From NCBI RefSeq assembly GCF_040372805.1, contig NZ_BAABWJ010000002.1, positions 186,001 through 250,000 on the forward strand: DNA of 64,000 nt. Reading direction: 5' to 3'. The position numbers were made by a program, and so were the translations under genes. This DNA comes from Pseudoteredinibacter isoporae_A (lineage in GTDB: Bacteria; Pseudomonadota; Gammaproteobacteria; Pseudomonadales; Cellvibrionaceae). The notes beneath the pieces are model-generated. The model was not told where the DNA came from and made no database searches. It worked only from the letters and a program-made list of their open reading frames with translations. Shown here piece after piece: positions 1 to 8,460 of the stretch (the first letter of the stretch is position 1; every line of letters starts with the position of its first letter).

Positions 1-792
1 GTCATTGCCATTGCGTCAGGCAAGGGCGGGGTGGGTAAATCCAGTACAACCGTTAATCTGGCCTTGGCACTTGCCGCCTCAGGCGCCAAAGTGGGCATTC
101 TCGATGCGGATATCTACGGTCCGAGTCAGAGTCATATGCTGGGTTTGGACGGTCAGCGCCCCAGGGTAAAAGCCGAAAAACAGATGTACCCACTGGAAGC
201 CTTCGGCATGGCGGTGATGTCCATGGCGAATCTGGTGACCGATAAAACGCCAATGGTCTGGCGTGGCCCCATGGCCGCGGGGGCTTTGCAGCAGTTGCTA
301 TTGCAAACCGCCTGGCCAGAACTGGACTATCTTTTGATTGATATGCCGCCCGGTACCGGGGACATTCAGCTTAGTCTGTCTCAAAAGATCCCCCTCAGTG
401 GCGCGCTTATTGTGACCACGCCCCAGGATATTGCCTTGATTGATGCGTTGAAGGGCATTGAAATGTTCAACAAGGTGAATGTACCGATACTGGGTGTATT
501 GGAGAACATGAGTCATCATGTTTGCAGCCAGTGTGGTCACGAGGAAGCCATCTTTGGTCAGGGCGGGGGTGAGCGCATCGCCAGTCAGTACGGTATAGAG
601 GTGCTCGGTAAGCTGCCCATCGATAAGCAATTGCGAGAAGATTTGGATAACGGCATGCCAACGGTCGTCAAGTCTCCCAATAGCCCCTTGGCCATGGCCT
701 ATGGCGAGGCGGCCTCAAAGTTGGTTGCGCAGCTTTATCTACAGTCCCTGCAGGGAAATAGCGGCCCGGAATTGGTTTTCAGTGACGATTAA
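1..792 (+). CDS. mrp: Mrp/ApbC-family P-loop ATPase, iron-sulfur cluster carrier (5' partial)
   Basis: The reading frame is open from base 1, so the N-terminus lies outside the window. The visible protein begins at a deviant Walker A motif (GKGGVGKSS), followed by the switch region LDADIYGPS and a PPGTGD motif. A CxxC pair (CSQCG) near residue 172 would bind a bridging 4Fe-4S cluster. Members of this family (Mrp, ApbC, Nbp35) are cytosolic homodimeric ATPases that hold and transfer Fe-S clusters to apoproteins. In Pseudomonas the gene sits beside dcd, as here. The missing N-terminal part would normally be a short DUF59-type domain. Identification is secure; the clients in this organism are unknown. 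Confidence 0.93.
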   Translation, partial: VIAIASGKGGVGKSSTTVNLALALAASGAKVGILDADIYGPSQSHMLGLDGQRPRVKAEKQMYPLEAFGMAVMSMANLVTDKTPMVWRGPMAAGALQQLLLQTAWPELDYLLIDMPPGTGDIQLSLSQKIPLSGALIVTTPQDIALIDALKGIEMFNKVNVPILGVLENMSHHVCSQCGHEEAIFGQGGGERIASQYGIEVLGKLPIDKQLREDLDNGMPTVVKSPNSPLAMAYGEAASKLVAQLYLQSLQGNSGPELVFSDD

Positions 793-818
793 CGGCGCCG
801 CTACGCAACTGAATACCG

Positions 819-842
819 CTCCCCGGCTTTGGATCCGGGGAG
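819..842 (+). terminator. Hairpin downstream of mrp
   Basis: A perfect 8-bp inverted repeat (CTCCCCGG and CCGGGGAG) with an 8-base loop begins 27 bases after the mrp stop. No T-run follows, so it is a weak candidate for intrinsic termination and may instead be an RNA-stabilising stem. Confidence 0.35.
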
Positions 843-980
843 TGCCAACCCTATCCCCGGCGATGACCCAACAACGGTTCGCTTTTCCCCGTGCCTAAAA
901 CACTATATGATTCGGCCCACTTTTCACCCAGTGGGTGCTGGGGTGTTGAACGTTAACAGAAAATAGGAAAGAGGCAGTAT

Positions 981-1550
981 ATGTCCATCAAGTCTGACAA
1001 ATGGATGTGCCGTATGGCTGAAGAGCACGGCATGATCGAACCGTTTGAGCGCGAACAGGTGCGTTATAACAGTCAAGGGCAGCGTCTGGTTTCCTATGGT
1101 ACTTCCAGCTACGGCTACGATGTGCGTTGTGCGGATGAGTTTAAAATCTTCACGAATGTGCATTCCACCATTGTTGATCCCAAGAACTTCGACGAAAACA
1201 GCTTTGTGGATATCAAAAGCGATGTTTGTGTCATTCCGCCAAACTCTTTTGCCTTGGCGCGTACCGTGGAATATTTCCGCATTCCTCGTAATGTCTTAAC
1301 CGTGTGCTTGGGCAAATCCACTTATGCGCGTTGTGGCATCATTGTGAATGTGACGCCATTGGAGCCTGAGTGGGAAGGGCATGTCACCTTGGAATTTTCC
1401 AATACCACACCACTGCCTGCGAAGATCTACGCGAATGAAGGCGTGGCTCAAATGCTGTTTTTCGAATCCGACGAGGTTTGTGAAACGTCGTATCGCGATC
1501 GCGGTGGTAAATATCAAGGCCAGCGTGGTGTGACGTTACCGCGTACCTGA
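981..1550 (+). CDS. dcd: dCTP deaminase
   Basis: Deaminates dCTP to dUTP, the main supply of dUMP for thymidylate synthesis in many Gammaproteobacteria; a cytosolic homotrimer related to dUTPase. The 189-aa length is typical of the family. Visible signatures are LGKSTYARCGI and the catalytic-glutamate stretch EPEWEGHVTLEFSNT, then a C-terminal arm ending RGGKYQGQRGVTLP that closes over the nucleotide. The ATG is preceded by an AGGAAAGAGG ribosome-binding region. It follows mrp in the same direction after about 190 bases, the Pseudomonas order. Nothing unusual is seen. Confidence 0.96.
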   Translation: MSIKSDKWMCRMAEEHGMIEPFEREQVRYNSQGQRLVSYGTSSYGYDVRCADEFKIFTNVHSTIVDPKNFDENSFVDIKSDVCVIPPNSFALARTVEYFRIPRNVLTVCLGKSTYARCGIIVNVTPLEPEWEGHVTLEFSNTTPLPAKIYANEGVAQMLFFESDEVCETSYRDRGGKYQGQRGVTLPRT

Positions 1551-2035
1551 TTGCGCTGGTCAGAGGCTTCATCTGTTTATAAATCACCCATCTTTCGTCC
1601 GAAAGGTGGGTGTATCCGCGAAAATCCTCGCTTTTATTCCATAAATCCCGCCTTTCCCGTTCCTTTAAAACTATACAGTCCTACACAAAACTGCTTGTTC
1701 ATCATATAGTTAGCGACGACTGTTGATATTATTTGTACTTTATTCGTATTGGATACAGTCAAATACTGGACGATTTTCCTATCCCTCTACTATGATTGTT
1801 GTTGGGTGCCGGTAAATCGGAGGCGCCCGTATGTTGGCGTTCAGAAAATGATAACGCGTTCGGACAGTATTAATGTTCGCGAGCTACAATAAGGCTGGTG
1901 AATAACTGGTGAGATCGCAGTCGGGATGAATATCCCGCCGCTAAAAAGCACCTTACCCAGGATGAAGGCGACCCTTGGGCCGCGAGTTGAGAAGAATAAG
2001 ATCAACGTTTTGGGTTAGGGCTGAGATTCAGCCCA
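1551..2035. other. 485-base intergenic region with several hairpins
   Basis: No convincing gene is seen on either strand. It begins with a long near-perfect hairpin (1585-1612) after dcd. The right half carries a series of short stems: 1804-1810 with 1822-1828 (one G-T pair), 1922-1927 with 1932-1937 (perfect, loop GAAT), a short one at 1956-1979, and 2018-2024 with 2028-2034 (perfect 7 bp, loop GAT) ending just before the next gene. This could be a structured leader or small RNA. I could not match it to a riboswitch class or to 6S RNA. Confidence 0.4.
1585..1612 (+). terminator. Candidate terminator of dcd
   Basis: Thirteen-base arms (CACCCATCTTTCG and CGAAAGGTGGGTG, one G-T pair) enclose a two-base loop, 35 bases past the dcd stop. 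The stem is very stable, but the following TATCC is not a proper T-run, so termination efficiency is uncertain. Confidence 0.5.
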
Positions 2036-3232
2036 GTGCTTGTGATGTTGAGTGAGCAGTTTTTCGGGGATTTGAAAGTGAAACGACGGGATTTATTGCT
2101 GGGTTTTGTAGCCGGCGCAGGTGTGACGGGTACAGGCTCTTATTTGTGGCAATCGCTGACCGATGAGGCGGTGGATGATTTGCCGTCACAGGCCCAACTT
2201 GGTGATATTGACCCCATCCCTCTGGACCCCCCGAGCGATGCTGAATTCGTTATGCCCCATCCGGCAGACCAACTTTCCCCACAGACGCAGTTGAGTAAAC
2301 AGATTTCCCCAAATACCGCTACGGGTGCACCGATCGATGGTGAGCCTTTGGGTGGTCAGTCCCTGACCGGGACTGTGATTCGTGACAAAGCCGAGCAGGT
2401 CGTCAGCCCTGAATTGGAAGTCTCGCCTGAGGCCGCCTCTGGTGAGCAAGCGGTACAAGCCCAGGTTCGTCAGGATCGTGAGCAAATCATTGTATTAGAC
2501 CCTAATGCTCAAGAGCAGGGCGTAAACCTGGAAAAAGTTCGTCTGTTTGAAAACGATTTCCACGACGACGTGTTTTTGCCTGCCGAGCAACGCCGTATTC
2601 TACTGTCTGTTGCACTGCGCTTGGGACGAGTTCAAAAAATTGTCGGGCATGGCAATTTCAATGTTCTGGGTTTTGATGAGGCTATTCGCTTCAGTAAAAA
2701 GTACAGCAAAATTGGCCGTTTTACGGACGAAGAATTGGCCTTTATGGAGATGGTTTTTGAAACCCAGGCCAGTGAATATGGTTTCTTTGGTGAGAAGGTT
2801 TCAGGCAGCTTGACGGATCGCATCGCGAAAAAAGACATTGTCAAAGTGCCTTATTCCGGCCATTACCTGTTTGCAGGAGATTCTCTGAATTATTACAACA
2901 AGCTGAAGAATGATGTGGGTCAGAATATCATTCTGACTTCGGGTATTCGCAGTAATGTGAAACAAATGATGCTGTTCCTGAACAAGGCGGCCGAGTCTGA
3001 GTTTAATTTGTCCAAAGCCTCCCGTTCCCTGGCGCCACCGGGGCACTCCTTCCATGGTATTGGTGATTTCGATGTGGGCCGTATTGGTTGGGGGGCGAAA
3101 AACTTTACTGATCAATTTGCCGAAACCCGTGAATTCAAAAAAATGGAAGATCTGGGTTATGTGCAAATTCGCTACACCTCTGACAACCGTCTGGGCGTGC
3201 GCTATGAGCCTTGGCACATCAAGGTTGTATAA
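2036..3232 (+). CDS. M15B (VanY-like) D-alanyl-D-alanine carboxypeptidase-type protein, exported
   Basis: The last 120 residues carry the zinc-peptidase signatures of family M15B: SGIRSN, then HSFHGIGDFDVG (HxxxxxxD) near residue 340, and a terminal EPWH. Such enzymes trim peptidoglycan stem peptides in the periplasm. The N-terminus has KRRDLLLGFVAGAG, a twin-arginine-like signal, followed by a Pro/Gln-rich linker to about residue 150 and an unassigned middle part. The longest frame starts at GTG 2036. GTG 2078, eight bases after a GGGGA sequence and directly before the KRRD segment, is a likelier start. Substrate specificity is inferred only from the family. Confidence 0.75.
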   Translation: MLVMLSEQFFGDLKVKRRDLLLGFVAGAGVTGTGSYLWQSLTDEAVDDLPSQAQLGDIDPIPLDPPSDAEFVMPHPADQLSPQTQLSKQISPNTATGAPIDGEPLGGQSLTGTVIRDKAEQVVSPELEVSPEAASGEQAVQAQVRQDREQIIVLDPNAQEQGVNLEKVRLFENDFHDDVFLPAEQRRILLSVALRLGRVQKIVGHGNFNVLGFDEAIRFSKKYSKIGRFTDEELAFMEMVFETQASEYGFFGEKVSGSLTDRIAKKDIVKVPYSGHYLFAGDSLNYYNKLKNDVGQNIILTSGIRSNVKQMMLFLNKAAESEFNLSKASRSLAPPGHSFHGIGDFDVGRIGWGAKNFTDQFAETREFKKMEDLGYVQIRYTSDNRLGVRYEPWHIKVV

Positions 3233-3240
3233 CGCATAAC

Positions 3241-3426
3241 ATGGGCGACGTCCTACCGTTTAAACGCAAAACCGCTGCAGAAAAACACAAAGGTAAAAGT
3301 CTTTGTCGCAGCGGCTTCCATAAATGGAAAATCTGTTCAGCCAAGCAATTCGATGTGAAGCAGGGTAAATTGGTTACCCGCTATCGCTGTGAGCGCTGTG
3401 GTGCCGAAAAGGTTGAGGCCCACTAG
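3241..3426 (+). CDS. Small zinc-ribbon protein, unknown function
   Basis: A 61-residue basic protein with two cysteine groups: CRSGFHKWKIC (residues about 21-31) and CERCG near the C-terminus. The spacing suggests a single structural zinc site. The ATG at 3241 lies 8 bases after the stop of the preceding peptidase gene. An in-frame ATG at 3211 would overlap that gene and is less likely. No strong ribosome-binding site is visible, so it may be translated by coupling. I do not recognise a named family. It could bind RNA or DNA or regulate another protein, but nothing in the sequence decides this. Confidence 0.65.
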   Translation: MGDVLPFKRKTAAEKHKGKSLCRSGFHKWKICSAKQFDVKQGKLVTRYRCERCGAEKVEAH

Positions 3427-3555
3427 CTTTCTCAAATACCGTCTGAAGCTGGCTATTTCACCCTGTCCTCAGGGCACCGTTTATATCACTGTCATTTAAA
3501 GCTGGTATAGTGTCCTATTGAACCAAAACCCATTGACCTATTTAGGGAGTTTTCT

Positions 3556-5010
3556 GTGAGCACCATCCGCCGTACCAAAATCGTTGCCACCCTTGGCCCA
3601 TCTACCGACGCCCCTGGCGTTCTGGAGCGAATTATCAAGGCTGGTGTCAATGTGGTGCGGATGAATTTCTCCCACGGCAGTCATGACGACCATCGTCTGC
3701 GTGCACAACAGGTGCGTAAAATTGCTCGCAGGTTGCATCGCACCGTCGCTATTCTAGGTGATCTTCAGGGCCCTAAAATTCGTATAGCCCGTTTTAATGA
3801 TGGTCCAATCGAGTTGGCCTTAGGTGATGCATTTGCGCTCGATTCCAGTCTTGATCGCGACGCCGGCAACCAGAATGAAGTGGGTATCGATTATTCGGAT
3901 TTGCCGAAAGACGTTTCCGCAGGGGATCGTTTGTTGTTGGACGACGGCCGTGTGGTGTTGGAAGTGACGGGCGTGGAAGGCAATCGAATTGAAACCAAAA
4001 CCGTTGTTGCGGGCAAGCTGTCCAATAACAAAGGCATCAATCGTGAAGGTGGCGGCTTATCAGCGGAAGCTTTGACAGAAAAAGATCGTGCGGACATCAA
4101 GTTGGCAGTTGAGATCAAAGTGGATTATCTGGCTGTGTCTTTTGTTCGCAGTGCCGATGATATGAATTTGGCTCGTCGTCTGATGAAAGAGGCCGGTGGT
4201 GAAGCCAGTCTGGTGGCCAAGGTTGAACGCGCGGAAGCGGTTTCTGACAAAGATGTGCTTGACGGGATTATTCAGGCTTCCGAGTGTGTCATGGTCGCCC
4301 GTGGCGATTTGGGGGTGGAGATCGGTGATGCTGAATTGATCGGGGTGCAAAAAGACTTGATCAGCCGTACTCGTAAGCAGAATCGCTTGGTCATTACCGC
4401 GACTCAAATGATGGAATCCATGATCGACAGCCAGCTGCCCACTCGCGCTGAAGTGTTTGATGTGGCGAATGCTGTATTGGATGGTACCGATGCGGTAATG
4501 CTGTCAGGGGAAACGGCGGCGGGGCAGTTCCCGGTTGAGACTGTCGAGGCGATGGCGCGGATCATCATTGGTGCGGAGCGCAGTCCTGAAATTCAACAGT
4601 CTCATCACCGTTTGCATCAACAGTTTGATGCCGTCGACGAATCAATCGCCATGGCCGTAATGTATACCGCTAACCATCTTGAAGGGGTGAAAGCCATTAT
4701 CAGTTTGACTGAAACGGGTAAAACACCATTGTGGATGTCTCGTATCAGTTCCAGTCTGCCGATCTTTGCGTTTACCGCCCAGCAGGACGCTGAAAATCGC
4801 ATGGCGATGTTTCGCGGTGTGGTGCCAGTGACGTTTAATACTTTGATTGTTCCACCGGATGAAATGAATCAAAGTGTGGTAAACGAATTGCACCGCCGTG
4901 GTGTTGTTGAATTAGGTGATTTGGTGATCCTGTCGAAAGGTGATTACATCAACGTGCACGGTGGAACCAACACCATGAAGATCGTTCGTGTTGGCGATGC
5001 AATTGCCTAG
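3556..5010 (+). CDS. pyk: Pyruvate kinase
   Basis: Transfers phosphate from phosphoenolpyruvate to ADP at the end of glycolysis; cytosolic tetramer. At 484 aa it has the usual length. Signatures seen are RMNFSHG, the beta-barrel B-domain insertion, the active-site segment VARGDLGVEIG, ATQMMESM, and DGTDAVMLSGETAAG, followed by the allosteric C-terminal domain (LTETGKTPLWMSR). The start is GTG, six bases after AGGGAG. It stands alone between the small zinc protein and arfB. This length and layout match the PykA-type enzyme of Pseudomonas, but I cannot separate paralogues by eye. Confidence 0.95.
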   Translation: MSTIRRTKIVATLGPSTDAPGVLERIIKAGVNVVRMNFSHGSHDDHRLRAQQVRKIARRLHRTVAILGDLQGPKIRIARFNDGPIELALGDAFALDSSLDRDAGNQNEVGIDYSDLPKDVSAGDRLLLDDGRVVLEVTGVEGNRIETKTVVAGKLSNNKGINREGGGLSAEALTEKDRADIKLAVEIKVDYLAVSFVRSADDMNLARRLMKEAGGEASLVAKVERAEAVSDKDVLDGIIQASECVMVARGDLGVEIGDAELIGVQKDLISRTRKQNRLVITATQMMESMIDSQLPTRAEVFDVANAVLDGTDAVMLSGETAAGQFPVETVEAMARIIIGAERSPEIQQSHHRLHQQFDAVDESIAMAVMYTANHLEGVKAIISLTETGKTPLWMSRISSSLPIFAFTAQQDAENRMAMFRGVVPVTFNTLIVPPDEMNQSVVNELHRRGVVELGDLVILSKGDYINVHGGTNTMKIVRVGDAIA

Positions 5011-5061
5011 TTTGCCTGTCTTGATCACAACGGGCGCCCGCTGGGAGATTCAGTAGGCGCC

Positions 5062-5475
5062 ATGTTGAAAATTTCCAATAATGTCTTTCTGGCGGATGAA
5101 GAGATTGAGCTAAAAGCCATTCGCAGTCAGGGCAGCGGGGGGCAAAATGTCAATAAAGTGTCCTCTGCCATCCACCTCCGCTTTGATATCCATAAATCCA
5201 GTCTGCCTGAGTTTTATCGCGATCGTTTGCTTAAATTGCAAGATCAACGTATCAGCAAAGAAGGCATTATTGTCATCAAGGCACAAGAGTATCGAAGTCA
5301 GGATAAGAATCGCGCCGCGGCGCTTGAGCGTTTACAGAGTTTAATTCGTTCAGTGGCTTACACGCAGAAAAAACGCCGAGCCACCCAACCCAGCCGGGCG
5401 GCAAAGGCGAGACGCCTCGACAGTAAGAATAAGCGCGGACAAGTCAAAGCTAACCGCGCAAAACCACAGTTCTAA
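5062..5475 (+). CDS. arfB: Alternative ribosome-rescue factor / peptidyl-tRNA hydrolase ArfB
   Basis: Rescues stalled ribosomes by hydrolysing peptidyl-tRNA, as a release-factor-like protein without codon recognition. The GGQ catalytic motif is at residues 26-28 (GSGGQNVNK), and the protein ends in a long Arg/Lys-rich tail that in E. coli YaeJ enters the empty mRNA channel. The 137-aa length fits ArfB rather than full release factors. It lies 51 bases after pyk in the same direction and faces the GST-like gene. Confidence 0.93.
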   Translation: MLKISNNVFLADEEIELKAIRSQGSGGQNVNKVSSAIHLRFDIHKSSLPEFYRDRLLKLQDQRISKEGIIVIKAQEYRSQDKNRAAALERLQSLIRSVAYTQKKRRATQPSRAAKARRLDSKNKRGQVKANRAKPQF

Positions 5476-5495
5476 TTTTCCGTCGGCCAGGCTTG

Positions 5496-6599
5496 TCAGG
5501 ACAATACCAAACGGTAATGATTAAATTCAACCGGTTGGCTAATGGTGATATCCAACGGGTTTTCGCCACCATTAAATTGGGCCAGATAGCGTCCCGTCTC
5601 CTGCTGCTCAATGTTGCTCAAGGCCTGATAGTGTCCCAGCACGCGTTGCAACATCCACTGGCCGTATGTCAGGCTCATTTGCTGCTCGCTGACGTTGCCA
5701 ATGGTAAAGTCTTGCATCCCTAACATGCGTGGAACCGCTGCACCGGTCGATTTGTCGCTCGCCCAATCACTGAGGTTCTGGCTGCTGCGCAGCAGTGATG
5801 GCCAGAATTCTTTGAATAATCGACTGAGAATGGATTCAAGTATTTCCGGCACATCATCATTGCTCAGAAATTCGCCCTGAATATCCGCAGAGCGATTCAT
5901 GCGCTCTACCCATTCGGCTACCTTGGGTGCTTTCTCGCGCATCAGCTTTCCTGGGTAGGGGTCGCGATACAGGTGTGCGTACAACGGGCCCATGAGACCA
6001 AAATCACCAATGCTCGGGCGACTGCCAAGCAGAAAGTCCTGCTGGCTGAACAGTGTATTCAATTGGGCCAGGAATTCTTCATACCAAGCTTCAATTGCAG
6101 GTATGCTCTTCTCGGTAATGCCGAGGGGGGAAACGTAACCGGAAAACTTATCGACCACTTTTTTACCCAGCCAACGCTGAATAAATTTGGGCCAGCCGGG
6201 GGCGACACTGGAACCGAATTGCCCTTTAATGAATTCAAGATTGTCTTCAGGGAAATTCCAGCGGTAATGCATGGCCGGCAATCTCAACCATTCATCGCCA
6301 TACAGTTCGAAAAGTAATGCGACCATTTTCTGTTTCGGGCTGGAGGGAAGAATGGTCTTATCCGGAAAGCGCTCCTCAAAATGATCCAGAATCAGGCTGC
6401 TGTCTTGCCAATACTCGTCCTGGGGTGTTTTCACTACCGGAATCATTCCCACTCCGGTGTTGGGAAGAATAATTTTTTTGTACACCTTCATTGACGAAAT
6501 TTCTTCCTGATAAGGAATGCCTTTGTAGTTTAGGTAGGCACGTACCTTGCCGGTATACAGAGACGCTGGAGAGCCGTACAGAGTGTAGTGTTGAGTCAT
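5496..6599 (-). CDS. Glutathione S-transferase-family protein with long C-terminal extension
   Basis: Residues 1-80 form a thioredoxin-fold GST N-domain (YTLYGSPASLYTGKVRAYL, then MIPVV and a D-SSLILDH segment), and residues 90-240 fit an all-helical GST C-domain (GDFGLMGPLYAH). A further 120 residues of unknown fold follow, so at 367 aa it is much longer than a classical GST of about 200-220 aa. The Ser in the N-terminal SPAS segment could be catalytic. It converges on arfB and starts 310 bases from hutH. The substrate is unknown; a role in glutathione-dependent detoxification or isomerisation is only inferred. Confidence 0.75.
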   Translation of the reverse strand: MTQHYTLYGSPASLYTGKVRAYLNYKGIPYQEEISSMKVYKKIILPNTGVGMIPVVKTPQDEYWQDSSLILDHFEERFPDKTILPSSPKQKMVALLFELYGDEWLRLPAMHYRWNFPEDNLEFIKGQFGSSVAPGWPKFIQRWLGKKVVDKFSGYVSPLGITEKSIPAIEAWYEEFLAQLNTLFSQQDFLLGSRPSIGDFGLMGPLYAHLYRDPYPGKLMREKAPKVAEWVERMNRSADIQGEFLSNDDVPEILESILSRLFKEFWPSLLRSSQNLSDWASDKSTGAAVPRMLGMQDFTIGNVSEQQMSLTYGQWMLQRVLGHYQALSNIEQQETGRYLAQFNGGENPLDITISQPVEFNHYRLVLS

Positions 6600-6909
6600 T
6601 TTGAAGATCCAGGGCGATATTATTGCTTTTCTAGAGTGTGATGACGGCCATTATAGGGCCTGTGTGGGGCATTTCCGATGGCCAAAGTTGCCCAGAGCTG
6701 GGTAAAAAGTAACGAATTGCGCTGTTGCCGACGGTGCTCGAGCGACACTTCCCGCAATGAATAACAAGAAGAGAGCGGTGCGCAGATCACGTAGAGTAGT
6801 AACTTAAAACCTGGAGAACAATTTGCGAAACAATTGGCAGTGAGGTCGGGGAAACTGCAGTGCTAAAAATAGCCAGGCCTTGCGGCCTGGCACTCGGCAG
6901 GGTTGCGTA
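6600..6909. other. 310-base intergenic region between GST-like gene and hutH
   Basis: It holds the leader of the leftward GST-like gene and, near its right end, the hutH terminator. A 16-codon basic frame from ATG 6757 has no ribosome-binding site and is not called. Nothing else is recognised. Confidence 0.5.
6866..6891 (-). terminator. Intrinsic terminator of the hutC-U-H transcript
   Basis: A perfect 8-bp stem (GCCAGGCC and GGCCTGGC, 6872-6891) with a TTGC loop is followed on the minus strand by TATTTTTA. It lies 18 bases past the hutH stop, as expected for a Rho-independent terminator. Confidence 0.85.
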
Positions 6910-8439
6910 TTACACGCTAATTCGAATATTGGGATCGACGAAGTTCAGCAGTTTGCCGGAATCGATCAGCTCGGCAGCGTGTTCGATATCCGGAGCGAAA
7001 TAGCGATCTTTGTCGTAGAAGGGCACCAAGGCACGCAACTCGGTCTTGGCTTGTTCCAGTGTTTTGGAGCTTTTCAATGGCGAGCGGAAGTCCAGGCCCT
7101 GGCAAGCGGCGAGAAACTCGACAGCCAGAATGCCGCCACAGTTCTCGGCCATGTCCTGCAATCGGCGTGCAGCAAATGTCGCCATGGAAACATGATCTTC
7201 CTGGTTGGCGGAGGTTGGCAGGCTGTCCACAGAAGCGGGGTGAGCCAGTGTTTTGTTTTCACTGGCCAAGGCGGCAGAGGTAACTTGCGCAATCATGAAG
7301 CCGGAGTTGACGCCGCCATTGTTGACCAAAAACGGTGGCAGACCGCTCAGCTTGGAATCAATCAGCAAGGCCATACGACGTTCTGACAGGGCACCGATTT
7401 CCGCAATGGCGATCGCCAGATTGTCGGCAGCCATAGCAATGGGTTCTGCATGGAAATTGCCGCCTGAAATAATCTCATCATCGGCTTGGAACACCAGAGG
7501 GTTATCTGAAACCGCATTGCATTCCGTCAGGATAGTATCGGCCGCATTGCGAATCTGCTGCAGGCAGGCGCCCATAACCTGGGGCTGACAGCGCAGCGAG
7601 TACGGGTCCTGAACTTTCTCACAGTTCTCATGGCTCTCTTCGATTTCGGAATGATCCAGCAGAGCGCGGTAGGCGCTGGCCATGTCAATCTGGGTTTGAT
7701 GACCACGCACCGCGTGAATGCGGTGGTCAAAAGGTTTGCGTGAACCCTGTGCGGCATCGACGCACAAGGCGCCAATTACGGTGCCGGCAGCCAACATGTT
7801 TTCTGCGGCAAACAAACCTTGCAGAGCCAATGCGGTAGAAGCCTGGGTGCCATTCAAGAGCGCCAGACCTTCCTTCGGAGCCAGTACCAGAGGATCGAGC
7901 CCGGCGAGTTCCAGTGCAACTTTCGATGAAATCACCTGGCCCTGATACAGAGCCTCCCCTTCGCCTAACAAGACACAGCTCATGTGAGCGAGAGGAGCCA
8001 GGTCACCGCTGGCACCCACGGACCCTTTGACAGGAATGCAAGGATAAATTTCCTTGTTCAATAAAGTGACCAGCGCTTGAATAACCTCCAGGCGGATACC
8101 GGAAAAACCGCGCGCCAGAGAATTAATTTTTAACACCATCAATAAGCGAACGGTGGCTTCGCTCATGAAGGCACCGATGCCAGCGGCGTGGGACAGGACT
8201 ATACTTTTTTGCAGTACTTCCAGTTCCGAGGCATCGATGCGCGTGTTCGCGAGTAAGCCAAAGCCAGTGTTGATGCCATAAACCACGCGATCTTCTTCAA
8301 TCACTTTGGCAACCGTGGCAGCAGACTTTTCGATGTCTGCAAAACAGCTGGGGTCCAGCACGATATTGTGCGGTGCCAGATCCAGTTGTTTCAATTGGGT
8401 CAAATTCAGTTGACCCGGTACGATACGTAATTCTTGCAT
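6910..8439 (-). CDS. hutH: Histidine ammonia-lyase
   Basis: Removes ammonia from L-histidine to give trans-urocanate, the first step of histidine catabolism. The autocatalytic MIO cofactor arises from Ala143-Ser144-Gly145 in GSVGASGDLAPL, which is intact. Other family segments are YGINTGFG near residue 54 and QDHVSMA towards the C-terminus. At 509 aa the length is normal. It lies 21 bases downstream of hutU on the same strand and is the last gene of the hutC-hutU-hutH transcript, with a clear terminator after it. Expression should be induced by urocanate through HutC. Confidence 0.97.
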   Translation of the reverse strand: MQELRIVPGQLNLTQLKQLDLAPHNIVLDPSCFADIEKSAATVAKVIEEDRVVYGINTGFGLLANTRIDASELEVLQKSIVLSHAAGIGAFMSEATVRLLMVLKINSLARGFSGIRLEVIQALVTLLNKEIYPCIPVKGSVGASGDLAPLAHMSCVLLGEGEALYQGQVISSKVALELAGLDPLVLAPKEGLALLNGTQASTALALQGLFAAENMLAAGTVIGALCVDAAQGSRKPFDHRIHAVRGHQTQIDMASAYRALLDHSEIEESHENCEKVQDPYSLRCQPQVMGACLQQIRNAADTILTECNAVSDNPLVFQADDEIISGGNFHAEPIAMAADNLAIAIAEIGALSERRMALLIDSKLSGLPPFLVNNGGVNSGFMIAQVTSAALASENKTLAHPASVDSLPTSANQEDHVSMATFAARRLQDMAENCGGILAVEFLAACQGLDFRSPLKSSKTLEQAKTELRALVPFYDKDRYFAPDIEHAAELIDSGKLLNFVDPNIRISV

Positions 8440-8460
8440 GTTCGTTTCCTACCTCAGTCC

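Noticed and set aside
1800..2035. 6S RNA or riboswitch
   Set aside because: Stems are present but neither the 6S closing stem with central bubble nor any known riboswitch core could be matched.
6757..6807. 16-codon basic frame
   Set aside because: No ribosome-binding site and too short to support.
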